A stretch of 64,000 nucleotides of DNA from Rugalucina vietnamica (taxonomy: Eukaryota > Mollusca > Bivalvia > Lucinida > Lucinidae): contig OZ024874.1 of NCBI GenBank assembly GCA_964017185.1, positions 55,345,356-55,409,355 on the forward strand, given 5' to 3'. The translations under genes were made by a program, and so were the position numbers. Within the stretch, counting starts at the first letter, position 1; each line of letters starts with the position of its first letter. Positions 44,701-53,417 of the stretch are shown here, in pieces. The notes under the pieces were generated by a model, which saw nothing but the letters and a program-made list of their open reading frames with translations, was not told the DNA's origin and made no database searches.

Positions 44701-45140
44701 GCTGTGTCCTTGAGGGTGACACATTTACTCCTAATAGTACTGGTAATGTACTCAGGAAGGGTTGGCTCCTTCACAACATTACTCAGAGATTATTGACTGT
44801 GATGTTAAGCCATAATTTATCCAACAAACCCAAATCCATGAGCTTCTTACCAGATACAATGGCTGCATTAAACCTTTCTTGTATCTGATCTACGGTAGGT
44901 GGAAATCCTTTCAGTTGAAATAAGAATAGGTCCAGGAATTGATAGAATTAAATATGAAATTCCATCCCAGACACCAAGCAAAAAAGAAAGAAAAATACAA
45001 AATCCTTACAGTGATCTGCTTATATTTTACAGCGCCAGAAGAATGAAACTCTAACGAGAATTATGGGAGAACTGAGTGTGGAGGACGAGGGTTCAGGAGG
45101 GGGAGGGGATGACCTTCTTGACCTCATGGACAATGCATGA
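29768..45140 (+). CDS. OSCP1: OSCP1 (organic solute carrier partner 1), complete, ten exons
   Basis: Exons 29768-29879, 31429-31583, 35059-35226, 35913-35993, 39063-39166, 40926-41054, 42264-42330, 42839-42966, 44183-44249, 45033-45140; GT-AG junctions, consistent phases, 372 residues, close to the vertebrate length of about 380. Diagnostic blocks: TLPLLFINLGGEMVYILDQR LRAQNIP, FKPQPLYSKKALRTVFDRLA HASIMRLN, LYDLMTMAFKYQV, SIFLKDKVQ, GSFELKGDRVTKLGTNMYS, GFRLNLFNTDKEEEQAA and the C-terminal RIMGE and GDDLLDLMD. The family is named for promoting organic-solute uptake in oocyte assays and has been linked to cilia; it has no membrane segment here. The ATG at 29768 is chosen because homologues start MS(V)RTLPLLF. 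Introns carry about nine pal-A copies. Confidence 0.95.
30111..30299. mobile_element. pal-M MITE
   Basis: Inverted ends cgacatttcgtcgaaaat / attttcgacgaaatgtcg; tggctgcc occurs just outside on both sides (about 30096 and 30308), a possible 8-bp target duplication. OSCP1 intron 1; the rest of that intron (29880-31428) shows nothing else. Confidence 0.7.
31626..31860 (-). mobile_element. pal-A MITE copy 16
   Basis: AAAT on both sides; perfect GCAGTTACTGC-type palindrome; 42 bases after OSCP1 exon 2. Confidence 0.9.
32156..34653 (-). mobile_element. pal-A MITE copy 17, interrupted and partly duplicated
   Basis: ATTT at 32152-32155 and 34654-34657 bound one MITE. It holds a 2.1 kb DNA transposon (32282-34385), and its inner arm plus palindromic core occurs twice: cctgtacaagcacaaaaaag starts at about 32214 and again at about 34474, and two perfect palindromes are present. 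Confidence 0.85.
32282..34385. mobile_element. Non-autonomous pogo/Tigger-like DNA transposon
   Basis: TA target duplication at 32280-32281 and 34386-34387. Inverted ends start CAGT (cagtttactagacaatggcg / right end cagtgaactcgacaatagag). The motif gacaatggcgaa recurs subterminally at about 32470-32500, and attcgctattgtcgaa at about 33968. No transposase is recognisable in any frame; AT-rich interior. Confidence 0.75.
35442..35669 (+). mobile_element. pal-A MITE copy 18, diverged
   Basis: gagccactgcataag ... cataagaaggctc; half of the palindrome kept. OSCP1 intron 3. Confidence 0.75.
35812..35915 (+). repeat. 52-bp tandem duplication of the OSCP1 exon 4 acceptor
   Basis: Copies 35812-35863 and 35864-35915 both end gatctttttcagacc. 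The second acceptor fits the OSCP1 frame. The first would bring in an in-frame TGA at 35900. Confidence 0.85.
36141..38273 (+). mobile_element. Family F tandem-repeat element with inverted ends
   Basis: Inverted termini gtataccccccgcaaaat / ttttgcggggggtata. Inside are about nine monomers of about 190 bp (starts at the caatggtca phase: 36331, 36524, 36715, 36904, 37096, 37286, 37478, 37668), each with ttcatgcacatcttcaatat and gttgatttcacaaa. Two 382-bp dimers, 36904-37285 and 37286-37667, are nearly identical. OSCP1 intron 4. Confidence 0.85.
38545..38765 (+). mobile_element. pal-A MITE copy 19
   Basis: ATAT left, GTAT right; perfect palindrome with central ggtgacc. The right terminal repeat is shortened to ttggcggctc. 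Confidence 0.88.
39452..39540 (+). repeat. Repeat J, copy 1
   Basis: Shares aaaaggaatgggccatacc, gcggttt and ggctacttaagcctctt with 40272-40372. Confidence 0.65.
39650..40100. repeat. Element rich in gggccagt, with a 22-bp palindrome
   Basis: Near 39666 sits a perfect palindrome with centre cactggccagtg and arms gggcc. Related blocks (gggccagttaaaat, gagggccagtag, gggccagtgcc) recur to 40075. It lies between the two J copies. Confidence 0.5.
40272..40372 (+). repeat. Repeat J, copy 2
   Basis: See copy 1 at 39452; about 90% alike by eye across 80 bases. Confidence 0.65.
40460..40688. mobile_element. pal-I MITE with a 72-bp perfect palindrome
   Basis: Terminal inverted repeats of about 37 bp (aggttataaaacttttttca ... 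gctcagctcagctgag and the inverse). The core 40502-40573 is a perfect 72-bp palindrome. OSCP1 intron 5. Confidence 0.85.
41254..41468 (-). mobile_element. pal-A MITE copy 20
   Basis: AAAT on both sides; terminal variant gagcctgtgcg; half palindrome ctgtgcagtta. Confidence 0.85.
41624..41857 (-). mobile_element. pal-A MITE copy 21
   Basis: ATTT at 41620-41623 and 41858-41861; perfect palindrome. Confidence 0.92.
42005..42238 (+). mobile_element. pal-A MITE copy 22
   Basis: ATTT on both sides; palindrome diverged. Its right end is 25 bases before the first base of OSCP1 exon 7. Confidence 0.88.
43024..43145. repeat. Inverted-repeat element
   Basis: Imperfect hairpin: actggcccctgatc...gttagggcccaag, then tatttcagaaata, then cttggaccctaac...aggggccagt. 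OSCP1 intron 8. Confidence 0.6.
43520..43753 (+). mobile_element. pal-A MITE copy 23
   Basis: AAAT on both sides; near-perfect palindrome (gtagtcactgc). Confidence 0.88.
43917..44150 (+). mobile_element. pal-A MITE copy 24
   Basis: AAAT on both sides; perfect palindrome. Right end 32 bases before OSCP1 exon 9. Confidence 0.92.
44392..44604 (+). mobile_element. pal-A MITE copy 25
   Basis: Target duplication GTAT at 44388-44391 and 44605-44608; central palindrome lost. Confidence 0.85.
44635..44880 (+). repeat. Probable tRNA-derived SINE, degraded
   Basis: B-box-like ggtcccgggtctgaaccct near 44670, followed by gtccttgagggtgacacatt and tgtgatgttaagcc, typical of invertebrate SINE bodies. The A box is unclear. 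OSCP1 intron 9. Confidence 0.5.
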
Positions 45141-45233
45141 CATTATTCACCACTTGTGATTCATAACTGATATAGCACCCTATATACCCATGTTGCAACC
45201 AAATTTCGTACTGTGCAGAGTTATGTAAGTGGA

Positions 45234-45366
45234 ATTATTGGAAGCCAGATAGATTGGGCAACAATGGACAGCAATGAGTTCATTGCCTCACAGATTGGGC
45301 AACAATGAACAGCAAAGAGTTAATTGCCTCACTGTAGATTGTTGCCCAATCACTTTGGCTTCCAAT
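45234..45366. mobile_element. pal-L inverted repeat element
   Basis: Left ttggaagccagatagattgg gcaacaatg; right attgttgcccaatc...ggcttccaa in inverse complement. It lies about 95 bases past the OSCP1 stop, probably within its 3' UTR. Confidence 0.65.
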
Positions 45367-45821
45367 CACCGCACTCCATTTTGTCATTTGATGTGTGATT
45401 TTGTATCAATCTGTGCAGTAAGAAACTTGGTTGCATAACGAGTATTAGAGTTCTAATTGACCAGTGACAAGTGAAGCTTACATGATGATATGCACTCAAA
45501 AATACTGAGATTCTTTGACAGATATACACTGAAAAAAAGTTATAAGAGGCCACTTTTCATACTCATTTTTGTTTTCTAAGCCATGATCAAAATTGCATGA
45601 TTTTTCGCCTGGAGACGTATCTCTCATTAGGTAAAGTTGCCAAGTGTTCAGAATTATTTTTTTCACTAAACGCGTTTGTTTTTGGAGTAAAAGTGCAAAA
45701 ATCAATAATAAAAATTGGTTAAAGCACATCATTTATTGTAATGAGGAACGGGTGTCATCAAAAGGGTCCTTCTGGCTTGGAAAAACATCATTCGAATTTT
45801 CTCAAGTAATAGTGCAAACTG

Positions 45822-47476
45822 GGGCCAGTTGTTCAAAACTTCTATAGCTTAACATCATTGTTAAGACCTCAACTCGATAAGCAAATACACTGTTATTCAT
45901 AGAATGCCGGGGTGACATGCTAATTGCTATTTGCTAAATGCTTGTTGTATTTGAGAATTGCTAACTACCACATCATAAGTGCAAAATGTGTGGCCAATCA
46001 TGCTTTTGTTTAGTTACGACAACTATCAGGGAATGAAAAGGGAATAATAAAGACCACACTGATGAGTTTGTCTGCTATGGAACGCCGGTCCGTCATGCTA
46101 ATTGTAAAATGCTAAATGCTAATTGTTAATTATATGGTAATACTGCACTAGAGGATGGTTGGGAAGTTATAATTAGTAACATAATAGATAAATAGTACTT
46201 GCTAAATGATAATTGGTAAATTAAAATTTGAAAAAAGTGCATGCGAAAACTTAATTGCAGATTGCTAAATGACCAGTCATGCAAATTGTAAAAAATAAAT
46301 GTCAATTGTTAATTGTTAATTTCATTTTTCGTCGATCCATCATGCTAATTGTAATATGTTAAATGTTAATTTTATTTTGCATTTTTCACCGTCATGCAAA
46401 TTTTAAAACGTTAAATGTCAATTGTTAATTGCATTTTTCGCCGGTCCGTCATGTTAATTGTAAAATGCTAAATGTTAAATGTTAATTGTTTATTGCATTT
46501 TTCGCCGGTCCGTCATGCGAATTGTAAAATGTTAACAGTAAAGTGTTAAATGTTCATTTTTATTAGCAAAATGAATGACAACCTGAATTATCATTTATAT
46601 TAACATTTAACAATTAGTATAACGGACCGGCTTAAAATGCAATTAACAATTAACATTTAAAATTTAATGTTTCACACTTAGCATGATGGATTGGCGAAAA
46701 ATGCAATTAACATTTAACACTTTACTTTTAACATTTTACAATTAGCATGACGGACCGGCATAAAATGCAATTAACAATTTCATGTAATATTTAACACTTT
46801 ACTTTAAACATTTTACAATTAGCATGACGGACCAGCGAAAAATGCAATTAACAATTAACATTTAACACTTTACTTTTAACATTTTACAATTAGCACGACG
46901 GACCGGCGTAAAATGCAATTAACATTTAACATTTGACATTTTACAATTAGCATGACGGACCGGCGAAAAATGCAATTAACAATTAACAATTGACATTTAA
47001 CATTTAACAATTTGCATGACGGACCGGCGTTCCATAGTCTGCATTATAAATGCTAAATGCTGTTTGCAAAATGCTATTTGCAAAATGCAATTTTGATGCT
47101 AAATGCTAATTGCTAAATGCTGATTGCAAATTTGATCGACTATGCTTGTACATATTATGTTTTTATATTGTTAATTAATCAAACATACTGTAAAATTATG
47201 ATTATTCTCAATAACCTTCCTTGGCCCTTTTCAAAATTCTTAGTTACAATTTATCATTTTGCAATACGCATTTAGCAATTAGCATTTAGCAAATAGCAAT
47301 TAGCATTTCCCCCTGGCCTTCCACATTATTTTTTGTTGATAAAATGTGAGAATCCTTTGCAATGCAAAGGATTCTCACATTTTATCAACAAAAAAGTAAC
47401 TTTATTTGTAATATTCATGTTTGAATTTTCAACGAATGGACAACTAACGATGGCGTTAATTTTGAACAACTGGGCC
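45822..47476. mobile_element. pal-C MITE copy 3 carrying a large nested palindrome
   Basis: Left end ggggccagttgttcaaaact, right end ttttgaacaactgggccc. Between them is the 45900-47320 foldback block and a second hairpin at 47334-47393 (aaaatgtgagaatcctttgc and its inverse). Confidence 0.7.
45900..47320. repeat. Nested foldback block of short AT-rich repeats
   Basis: Outer arms: atgctaattgctatttgcta near 45918 and the inverse near 47290. Inner arms: from about 46072 (ctatggaacgccggtccgtc) in to about 46560 and out to 47038 (gacggaccggcgttccatag). Each inner arm is an array of about six units with gccggtccgtcatgctaatt, then runs of gttaaatgttaattgttaat, then gcatttttc. Confidence 0.85.
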
Positions 47477-48330
47477 CTGATCAGTTCAGTGATGGAGGCC
47501 TGTCTAATCCGACTCTTTGCTTTGTGCATACATCATTTTGTGAAGGTTTAGTATGTCTTGGTCCTTTTTCTCATTTCTGATTCATGGCATTATCAAGAAG
47601 CTTTAACATTGTGTTGAGAGCAGCTACATGCATATATGATTGCATATCAATAACATTTTGCTTAAATGAAAGACACCTAACAGTGACACAAAGGTTCATA
47701 GTAGAACCTTTTTGTTGCATACATATGTAATGTTAAGTAATTTATAAATGATAAAAAGGCATATGAATTCAAAACTAAGGTTGTACATGCAAGCAAGTGA
47801 TTTGTAAAATAACAGATTTGAAATGCAGCTTTAATAGTCATATGTGACAGTTTTTCCCTTTGTTTCTGTTATATTGTAGTTGTTTGTTCCTTTTTGTGAA
47901 ATGTCTGTTTCAAGTACACTTGTTTGCTTTTCAAGATCCAAATAATATTATATGCTTTAAAGGGTACTCAGTGTGCCTCTTTTCTATGTTTGAAATATAT
48001 TTAAATGTTATAACTTCGCATAACACAGGTATAAATGCCAACTTCAGCTGAATTATGTGTAAATTAAAACTCATCATGTATCATTGTTTTCCTTAACATC
48101 TTTGACATTTTGAGTAATAAATCTGAATTTTAAGAAACAGCTTCCATGATGGAGAATCACCTGAAGTAGATGATGTTTGCAAAATTTGTGTGAAGTACTT
48201 TTTTCAGTAATGCTGAGCTCTTCTTGACAATTTGGAATTCTTGGTACCTTGCTCGATAATTCATTTTACATTTTTTGACAATCAGTGTAGAATTTTAATA
48301 TTTTGAATCTCACACAATGTTGCCTAAATT
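47477..48330. other. Intergenic, no feature
   Basis: AT-rich sequence between OSCP1 and MECR; several AATAAA strings occur but cannot be tied to a transcript. Confidence 0.5.
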
Positions 48331-48564
48331 GAGCCATGGCGTGGGAAAACAACCATTTGGGTTTCCGACCAGGTCCAACACAAACCGGTCTATACTGTCA
48401 CAGAAGATGACAAGAAATTTGAGATTTTGGATTTAAGAAGAAGAGGGATTGTACTATCTGAGGAGTGAAAACAAAGGCGCTGATCAGCTGTGCAGTTACT
48501 GCACAGCTGATCTGCGCCTTTGTTTTCGCATATGCAAATTGTTGGTTTTCTGATGTGGCGGCTC
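48331..48564 (-). mobile_element. pal-A MITE copy 26
   Basis: gagccatggcg ... gtggcggctc. The palindrome is the third variant, ctgtgcagttactgcacag, perfectly paired. No clear target duplication. Confidence 0.87.
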
Positions 48565-49920
48565 AACATGTTTGAAAAGGTGTATAGAATTCAAAAACCT
48601 GGAATCTCTCACATTCTATCATGTTTATATTCTAAAGAAGATGCACTGTATCCAATGACTTGTAGTTGATTAGCAACAAGAAATGTAGTGATGTTTTACA
48701 TTATGTTTATTATAGTTTGGTTTTGTCTGTGTGCGTTTACATGATACATGTTCTATATTCATTATTGTGATCTCTTAAAAGGAGCTGCACCATGACAAAG
48801 TCAACGTTATGATTTGTATGTCCAGCAGATACTTAGATCAGCCTGTGCACCATAACTTAATAACAGCGAGATTAGCCCAATGTCTCATGGAAATAAAAGG
48901 AACATAGCTAAAAATATTATAAGTCACTTAGGAGGCATATGACATCAAAAACATGCCAAACAATGTCAATGCAATAGCATAATGATGATAAAGTTGCGCC
49001 ACATTTCATTTACATTTTGACCTCATATGCCAAAATTGTGGCTTGTTCTGACTCAGGAAGTGCATTGGTTAATCTGTTTCTTTGCTGAATGAGCAATCTG
49101 CTTATATGTCTTATTGTGGCAGCTCATTTGTTGTCTGTGATGCATGATCATACATTTTATTTTCTTGCTACATTTTATTTTTTCTGCTACCACATACATG
49201 AATAGCAGAATAAAATATTTTCACAAATATTTTGTTGAATTATACTTTTTCTTCCATCTGAAAGATTATATATTATCCTGGTTAAGTCTATAGTCTAGTT
49301 GATTCACCTTCAAGCTACATGTATGATCAACAATAGTTTTGTGTTTTGTTTTTTTTGCTTGGCTATAGACTTAAGCAATACTTAATTATGGGGGTAAAGT
49401 TTCTTCCTAAGTTCACAACACAGCAATGGTAAGATCTGAAATTCTGAACCCTCCAAAACCTATCATAATCTATAGAGAAATGCTCTTCCACTCAACTGCT
49501 TCCACTGAGCCACTACACCTCCATGGTCATGATGGTCAGCGACATAGTTTGAAGGGATGTTAGGTAACCCAGTCAACAAATTGTTGGTCATCTTTTGACA
49601 GAGCTACAGCTTCCTTGGTACTTTTATACCAGTAACATGAGGAGTAAAGTGTCTTTTAGAAGGATGTGACATAATTGTGCTAGATTTACCTATTGCTCCA
49701 GTCGCACTGCCACTAAACCAATGCACTCCCAAGCAATGGTGTCAGCAATCTAGACATTGAACAATGCAATGAAACAATGCAACAAATTCATTTGACTAAC
49801 AATCTCATGCAAAATGTATGATTCATTGCAAAAAAAAAAACTATACAAATTAAAGATTCATTCCAACAACACTATTTTATTTATGAAATCTACTCTGGGA
49901 TGTATCTACTAGTTGAGAAG
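48565..49920. other. Intergenic region and MECR 3' UTR
   Basis: No gene seen. A minus-strand AATAAA (plus tttatt near 49876) about 45 bases past the MECR stop could be its poly(A) signal. Confidence 0.45.
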
Positions 49921-51054
49921 CTACAACATTTTCAGTACTTTCTTTTTTCCTTGGAACCCTGACATTGATGTTTTTACAGCTTCAGCATAGTTCTCAAATG
50001 GGATTAAATCACTTGCTGGTGGACTAAGTTTCCCTTGCTTAATCAAGTCACAAATTTCATTAAACATCTTGTCCTTCTCAGGATTACCCATGTTGTCTTT
50101 ATTCCACTGAGAGTTCCAGTAGCCTACTGCTTTCACTTCTTTAAAGATAAAAACACCTGTGGGAACTGTAACTGGCTTTCTAGACATGCCTCCATATGTT
50201 ACCATTACACCTTTTTGTCCAAGATTTCGAAGAAGTTCAGTAGCACTTTTGCCACCTACACCATTAAATGCCAGCAATGGAGGTTTCTTCAAACTTTTCA
50301 TAAATTCTTTCATACCAGCTGATGCAACAAAGTCTTCAGTTAGCACATGAGTTGCGCCTAGATCTTTCAGTTCCTTAATTAATGTTTCAGTATCATCTCT
50401 TGCCCTGATAATATTAATGGTATCAATATTCCAAGCATTTGCAATTTGGATAACACTTTGTCCTACAGCACTGTTGGCTGAATTTTGAATAACTGAATCT
50501 CCAGGCCTCAATGACACAAAGTCTTTCAGCATCCTATATGCAGTGCATGGGTTTACAGCAATAGTTGCTGCCCCAAGAGCTGGTATGTCATTTGGAATTT
50601 TACGGAAAAAATCTGCGTCACCAACTGCATAAGTTCTCCAAGTACCAAATCCTGCATCCCCTGGTATAACCCAATCACCCAGTTTCAATGTTTTAACATC
50701 TTGACCAACATCTATCACCTCACCAACCCCTTCATTTCCTACAACTGCTGGCAGTTTAGGTTTGAGAAAGTATGTTCCTTCAATCATATTAATATCTGAA
50801 GGATTTATAGGTGCCATCAACATTTTAATGAGAATATCATTGTTTCCAAGTCTTGGAAGAGGGGTCCTTTGAATTTGGAGCACTTTGTTTGGGTCTCCAT
50901 ATTGACTATAAAGCACTGACAGCGATTCTGTTGGTGTGGAATAGTATCTACAGTTTCTTGTCTTGAGTATACGTGTATCTATTTGGAATATATGCCTTTT
51001 AATCTGGCGTGAAACATGTTTGAAAAACACCATTTTTGACAAGTCTACTTTCAC
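49921..51054 (-). CDS. MECR: MECR, mitochondrial trans-2-enoyl-[ACP]/CoA reductase, single exon
   Basis: A 377-residue open frame, full family length. It catalyses the NADPH-dependent last step of mitochondrial fatty-acid synthesis (family knowledge), in the medium-chain dehydrogenase/reductase fold. Residues about 1-40 are Arg/Lys-rich with no acidic residue between about 8 and 25, then RYYSTP, a typical mitochondrial presequence end. INPSDINMIEGTYFLKPKLP carries the expected catalytic Tyr (Y95), and GNEGVGEV and GDWVIPGDAGFGTWRTYAV follow. The cofactor site is QNSANSAVGQSVIQIAN and the C-terminal part has TYGGMSRKPVTVPTG. Met8 is an alternative start. It has no introns, unlike every other gene here and the vertebrate gene, which suggests a retrocopy or intron loss. 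The frame is intact, so probably functional. Confidence 0.95.
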   Translation of the reverse strand: MKVDLSKMVFFKHVSRQIKRHIFQIDTRILKTRNCRYYSTPTESLSVLYSQYGDPNKVLQIQRTPLPRLGNNDILIKMLMAPINPSDINMIEGTYFLKPKLPAVVGNEGVGEVIDVGQDVKTLKLGDWVIPGDAGFGTWRTYAVGDADFFRKIPNDIPALGAATIAVNPCTAYRMLKDFVSLRPGDSVIQNSANSAVGQSVIQIANAWNIDTINIIRARDDTETLIKELKDLGATHVLTEDFVASAGMKEFMKSLKKPPLLAFNGVGGKSATELLRNLGQKGVMVTYGGMSRKPVTVPTGVFIFKEVKAVGYWNSQWNKDNMGNPEKDKMFNEICDLIKQGKLSPPASDLIPFENYAEAVKTSMSGFQGKKKVLKML

Positions 51055-51145
51055 TTTTTGAGGTAGATAACAGAAGGTATCCGATTAAGATCATAGTCAT
51101 TGAAATGCTTTTTAACCAATTGGCTATCGTCTTGATTATCGTGTT

Positions 51146-53170
51146 AGATCAGAATCAGAATCAGAATAGTTTACTGGTGACACGCCAAATGACATTATTT
51201 CACCAGGGGGTTCGGATGGGGGGGGGGGGGAATTAGTCCCTTGAACGCACGAGTGAAGCGAACTTGGACACACAATCATCTGACATTTCAGCAGTAGAAA
51301 ACAGAGAGTCAGGGAGGTCATTCCAGTCCCTGATAGTCTGGGGAAAGAAACTACATTTATAGGTCTCTATACTAGCAGATGGAAGCTGAAATGCATTGGA
51401 GTGGCTATTTCTACAACGCCTAGTCTTTGTGATAAGGTCATCTGTAGGTATTCTGGCTTTACCCTTCAGACCTTTGTATAGTAATATAAGTCGATTATCC
51501 GTCCTCCTTTTCTTGAGAGATTCCCATCTGAGTTGTTCAAGAATGCCAGTCATACTACCTTCCTCGAAAGTATAATTCCTAGTTACAAATCTAGCGGCAC
51601 GATTCTGAACCTTCTCCAATTCCTCCTGGAGGCATTTAGTATGAGGATCCCAAACAGAACTTCCATATTCCAGGACTGGGCGCACCAGTCCTTTATAAGC
51701 TGCTTCTTTAACATCTTGGGGGCAAGAAAATAAGTTTCTCCTCAAGAATCCAAGTGTTCTGTTGGCTTTAGTACAGATATTATTGATATTCACCTTTTTG
51801 CATTATCCGCTGGTTCCCAGCTTTAAAAAATCAATATTGGAAATACAGGTAACCAGAACCCCCCTGAGGGGGGGTTTCTGGTTACCTGTTTTTCCAATAT
51901 TGATTTTTTTCAGCAGGTAACCAGCCGATAATGCAAAAATGGTGAATGGGTATTCCACTTGAGGTCATTTGTAATTGTTACACCTAGATATTTAATGCTA
52001 TCAACATTTTCCAAAACCGTTCCCTCGAGGGTGTACGAGGCCTCAATTTTATTTATCCGCTTATTTGTCAGCTGCATCATGTTGCATTTGACAGGTTGAA
52101 ATCTCATGCCCCATTTTCGGGCCCAGCTCCCTAAAAGGTCAATGTCTTTCTGAAGTTTCAATGTATCTTCTACTGTTTTAATTTCACGGTAACAAACACA
52201 GTCATCAGCAAAAAGCCTGATTTGAGAGTCAATGCCAACGGGTATGTCATTTATGTACAAGGAGAACAACAATGGACCGAGAACGGTGCCCTGAGGGACA
52301 CCAGACACAACAGCGGCCCAGTCAGATTTAACACCATTAACTACTACCCTTTGCTGCCTGAAGCACAAAATAGCATTTATCCATTCCAATGTCTTTCCAC
52401 CTATACCATAACTAAACAATTTGCTTTTAAGAAGTTCATGTGGAGGGGTGTCAAAAGCTTTTTCAAAGTCCAAAATAAAAGTGTCAACCTGACCCTTTTT
52501 GTCCAATATTTTTGCCCAATCATTTATCACTGTAATTAACTGAGTTTCACAACTATGCCATTTCCTGAATGCATGCTGTTTGTCCGACAAAAGATTATAC
52601 TGGTCAAGATGACCCATGATATTTGAGCAGACAATATGTTCTAGAAGTTTGCAAGGAATACAAGTCAAAGAAACTGGGCGGTAATTACAAGCAAGGGACC
52701 TGTCACCTTTCTTGAAAAGTGGACAAATATTAGCAAGTGACCATTCCTTGGGGATTTCACCCGTATTGATTGACTGCTGGAAGAGATGTGCAAATACAGG
52801 TCCTAATTCTTTTGCCAGTTCTTTAAGGACTCTAGGATGGAGTTCATCAGGTCCTAAGGCTTTAGATGGGTTCAGACCTTTAAGGAGTTTTGTTACTCCT
52901 TCCTTTGTTACAACAATTTCATCCATGAATGGGGCCGACCTATCCAGAAGTGGGACTTGGTTGTGTACCGTTTTGGTAAATACATCTGTGAACTGTCCAT
53001 TAAATTCTTCTGCTTTTTCGAAATCTGATTGAGCAATACCACTTCCATTTTTCTTTTTCAAAGGGGGAATGCCTTGAGTATCTTTCCTCTGACTATTGAT
53101 ATACCTATAAAAATCCCTGGGATTAGCCTCAATGTAGATAAAAAATGTACGACTCATTTCGCTACCCAAT
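51146..53170 (-). mobile_element. 5'-truncated CR1/Jockey-type LINE with a MITE inside
   Basis: Minus-strand reverse transcriptase remnant: PLFKKGDRSLACNYRPVSLT, DFEKAFDTPPHE, SGVPQGTVLGPLLFSLYIND and RLFADDCVCYR are visible upstream of position 51948; the C-terminal NNICTKANRTLGFLRRNLF and AYKGLVRPVLEYGSSVWDP lie below 51787. No endonuclease domain: the element begins around IEANPRDFYRYINSQRKD. Its 3' end has a tail of three gattct units (51146-51168). It stops about 90 bases from the MECR start codon. The catalytic FADD is intact; the HAFRKWHS segment departs from the usual QHGFRxGRS. Confidence 0.85.
51787..51947. mobile_element. pal-N MITE inserted in the LINE
   Basis: Inverted ends attcaccttttttgcattat-like and ataatgcaaaaatggtgaat. 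Inner palindrome of aatcaatattgg...caggtaaccagaaccccc and the inverse. Removing it rejoins WNTH and INNIC of the LINE frame, leaving an AT dinucleotide duplication. Confidence 0.85.
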
Positions 53171-53319
53171 TTCCGATAAATACAAAATACGTGTACACTG
53201 AAATCACTAGAAAATTTTAGGTATTGTAATATGAAATAAAGGCACGCTGTCTTATCTGCAAACACACACAGCAAACCTTACGCTAGAAACTTTTGTTGAT
53301 AAACCTGCTCCCTGATTCA

Positions 53320-53417
53320 CCATTTTTGCATTATCTAATGGTTTCCATCTTCCTGAAATCAAGAACGGGAATCGAAACTCCCGGGGATTATTGATTTTCA
53401 TCGGGGGTTTGGTTAAA
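53320..53417. mobile_element. pal-N MITE, left half
   Basis: gattcaccatttttgcatta followed by tctaatggtttcc and an inner part with ttgattttcatcgggggttt; the other end is replaced by the (GGTA)n array. Confidence 0.6.
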
